From positions 33,489-97,488 of the forward strand of contig JBAROV010000091.1 of the NCBI GenBank assembly GCA_049642465.1: DNA of 64,000 bases, given 5' to 3'. The position numbers and the translations under genes are program-made. The stretch comes from CAWDPQ01 sp049642465 (GTDB lineage Bacteria > Acidobacteriota > Vicinamibacteria > Vicinamibacterales > 2-12-FULL-66-21). Below the pieces are notes generated by a model. The model worked only from the letters and a program-made list of their open reading frames with translations, did no database searches and was not told the DNA's origin. Each line of letters opens with the position of its first letter. Positions within the stretch are counted from its first letter, which is position 1. Below are positions 62,212-64,000 of the stretch, in pieces.

Positions 62212-63156
62212 TTGGTCCAGAATCCCGCCCGCTCAATCACTGTCATCCGACCGGGCATGTTGACGACGATCCAGGACTTCGGAAGATGGGGTCAACAGGC
62301 GAGCGGTGTTCCCGTAGCCGGTCCAATGGATGGCTATTCTCACCGCCTGGCTAATCTACTGGTCGGGAATTCAGAGAGTGCGGCCGCGCTCGAGATCACC
62401 CTGATCGGTCCCGAACTTCAGGTTGAGGGCGATCTGCTGTGTGCCGTCGCCGGTGCCGAGTTTGCCGTGTTCGTCGGCGGACACGCGGTGCGACACACCT
62501 GTCCGTTCCGCGTGCCGAGCGGCGCGACGATCAGATTCAGTCAACGAAGGTCCGGTGCGCGTGCGACGCTCGCCGTGCGCGGAGGCGTCGCGGTTCCCCC
62601 GGTTTTCGGCAGCCGATCGACGAGTCTGTTGAGCCATATCGGACCCTTTGGCGGTCGTCCGCTTGCGGCCGGTGACGTTCTCCCGGTCGGCGAGGAGCGA
62701 AGGTTCGACGACCAGGCGTGGAGCGCGTATCCGATGGTGATGCCTCGGGGCGGCGCGAGGGTGCGCGCGATGCCGGGACCGCACGACGCGATGTTCACCA
62801 GCCAGGCCCTGGAGAGGTTCTTTTCGACGCGCTACACGATCACCCCGACATCGAACCGAACGGGCTATCGCCTCGATGGGCCGCGGATCTCACACTCCGG
62901 CGCGGCCGACATCCTCTCTGACGCGACACCGTTCGGATCCGTCCAGGTCCCCGGTTCTGGCCAGCCGATCCTGCTGATGGCGGATCGACAGACGACGGGC
63001 GGATATCCCAAAATCGCGACCGTCATCAGTGCGGATCTCCCGATCGCGGGGCAACTGGCTCCAGGAGATTGGATCGAGTTCATACCGTGTACGCACGCCG
63101 CCGCGCTTGACGCACTTCGCTTGCAGGAACGGCGTCTGACGGGTCGAGCGCGATGA
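62212..63156 (+). CDS. pxpC: 5-oxoprolinase subunit C (KipA-like)
   Basis: This 314-residue protein is the KipA/allophanate-hydrolase-subunit-2 partner: ITVIRPGMLTTIQDFGRWG, GVPVAGPMDGYSHRLANLL, NRTGYRLDGPRI and LMADRQTTGGYPKIATVISA. TTG 62212 is chosen since the conserved N-terminus begins at ITVIRPG; ATG 62257 would lose it. The stop overlaps the murB start. Confidence 0.92.
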   Translation: MVQNPARSITVIRPGMLTTIQDFGRWGQQASGVPVAGPMDGYSHRLANLLVGNSESAAALEITLIGPELQVEGDLLCAVAGAEFAVFVGGHAVRHTCPFRVPSGATIRFSQRRSGARATLAVRGGVAVPPVFGSRSTSLLSHIGPFGGRPLAAGDVLPVGEERRFDDQAWSAYPMVMPRGGARVRAMPGPHDAMFTSQALERFFSTRYTITPTSNRTGYRLDGPRISHSGAADILSDATPFGSVQVPGSGQPILLMADRQTTGGYPKIATVISADLPIAGQLAPGDWIEFIPCTHAAALDALRLQERRLTGRAR

Positions 63157-64000
63157 TGACAACAGGTGAATTCGAGGGTCAGTTGAGCGCGATCTTCGGA
63201 GATCGTTTGAGGCGGAATGCACCGCTCGCGCCTCTCACGACCTTCAAGGTCGGTGGTCCGGCGGATTATCTCCTGCTGGTTCAAACCGCGGACGAACTGG
63301 TACGGGCGGTGCAGTTCGCGCACACAGCTGGTCTGCGAGTGACCATGCTCGGCGGCGGATCGAACGTGCTGATTTCCGACCAGGGCATTCGCGGGCTGGT
63401 GATCCGATTGCGAGGAACTGCCGTGAGCCGTCTTGACGCGAATCACATTCGCGCCGAAGCGGCGTTGACGATGAATGGTCTGGTGCGGTGGACGATTAAT
63501 CGTGGCGTTGCCGGTCTCGAAGCGTGGGCGGGAACGCCCGGCACCGTCGGTGGCGCCGTTTATGGCAATGCGCATTTCCAAGGTCGCAATATCGGTGAAC
63601 TGGTTGAGCGCGTGACGCTCGTAGATTCGCAGGGACAGGTGAAGGTGGTCCCGGCTTCGGAGATGGAGTTCGGCTACGACGTCAGTCGCCTGCAGCGCAC
63701 GCGCGAGATCGCCGTGTCGGTGGATTTTCGCGTGAGCGACGGCGATCCGTCCGCGTTGCGTGCGACGGCGCGCGAATCGCTGGCGTTTCGAAAGCGAACC
63801 CAGCCCCTCGAATCTGCAAGCGCCGGCTGCATCTTCCAGAATCCGGATCCCTCGCGCGATCCCGTTCCCGCCGGCATTCCGGCGTCCGCAGGGGCGCTCG
63901 TCGATCGAGCGGGGCTGAAAGGCAGCCGCGAAGGGCACGCCTCGGTTTCGACGACGCACGCCAACTTCATCGTCAACGAAGGCAGTGCTATGGCGAAGGA
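63153..64000 (+). CDS. murB: UDP-N-acetylenolpyruvoylglucosamine reductase (3' truncated by window end)
   Basis: The frame opens at ATG 63153 (overlapping the pxpC stop; a second ATG follows at 63156) and runs off the end of the window after about 282 codons. It has the FAD-binding APLTTFKVGGPADYLLLV, MLGGGSNVLISDQGIRGLVI, GTPGTVGGAVYGNAHF and the C-terminal SAGCIFQNPDP with the catalytic Cys position. It makes UDP-MurNAc from the enolpyruvyl precursor, the substrate used by Mpl upstream. Confidence 0.95.
   Translation, partial: MMTTGEFEGQLSAIFGDRLRRNAPLAPLTTFKVGGPADYLLLVQTADELVRAVQFAHTAGLRVTMLGGGSNVLISDQGIRGLVIRLRGTAVSRLDANHIRAEAALTMNGLVRWTINRGVAGLEAWAGTPGTVGGAVYGNAHFQGRNIGELVERVTLVDSQGQVKVVPASEMEFGYDVSRLQRTREIAVSVDFRVSDGDPSALRATARESLAFRKRTQPLESASAGCIFQNPDPSRDPVPAGIPASAGALVDRAGLKGSREGHASVSTTHANFIVNEGSAMAK

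Overview
The window is 64 kb of dense, high-GC chromosomal DNA with about 65 protein genes, almost all spacers under 220 bases, and no tRNA, rRNA, CRISPR or insertion sequence that I can see. Gene content suggests a free-living Gram-negative bacterium, most likely an Acidobacteriota member, possibly class Vicinamibacteria. The signs are a VWA protein of the type common in that phylum, a large secreted DUF5117/DUF4953-type zinc protease, NtrYX/NtrC systems, SelB, TonB and meso-diaminopimelate wall recycling. This assignment is inference from gene content only.

Layout. 1-4173: a 5'-truncated sensor kinase, an NtrC-type activator and, behind a good sigma-54 promoter candidate, a receiver/HD-GYP protein. 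4281-7324: pckA and gatB. 7426-8975: ftsEX. 9061-15298: a small unknown gene, glycerate kinase, a membrane-anchored coiled-coil protein, rnr and selB. 15295-19203: tatA, a VWA protein, a geranylgeranyl-reductase-type flavoprotein, a stress-like protein and a TonB-like protein with a sigma-54-like promoter. 19253-25218: three exported hydrolases. 25294-28599 (minus strand): purC, an orphan Fis-type protein and groES-groL with a CIRCE operator. 28705-31042: a DUF4097-like protein and a YbhN-type membrane protein. 31039-35865: nrdR, DUF4390, ntrY and ntrX. 35936-43566: ftcD, then a tightly packed run TPR-like, RDD, pgpA, cinA, thpR, plsY, gpsA, ftsY. 43588-46903: ribD, ribE, ribBA and a DUF393 gene. 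46982-53152: ffh, rpsP, khpA, rimM, trmD, rplS, rnhB and a TPR protein. 53149-54901: a small membrane protein, a ThiE/TenI-like protein and an unknown. 54894-57919 (minus): a GHMP kinase, polX and a small unknown. 58085-64000: nagZ, ldcA, mpl, pxpB, pxpC and murB (3'-truncated), a cell-wall recycling and synthesis cluster with a 5-oxoprolinase pair inserted.

The most unusual features lie between the genes. Many spacers hold short tandem arrays, most of period 7 but with a different unit in each place, and nearly all begin within a few bases of an upstream stop codon. Two single genes (the flavoprotein and ftcD) are flanked by perfect inverted repeats of 23 and at least 26 bases built from such arrays. 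Several genes have a -10-like hexamer 6-8 bases before the start codon and no Shine-Dalgarno sequence, suggesting leaderless transcripts. Two genes have no ATG/GTG/TTG at a plausible start. Two sigma-54 promoter candidates sit in a window that also encodes two sigma-54 activators.
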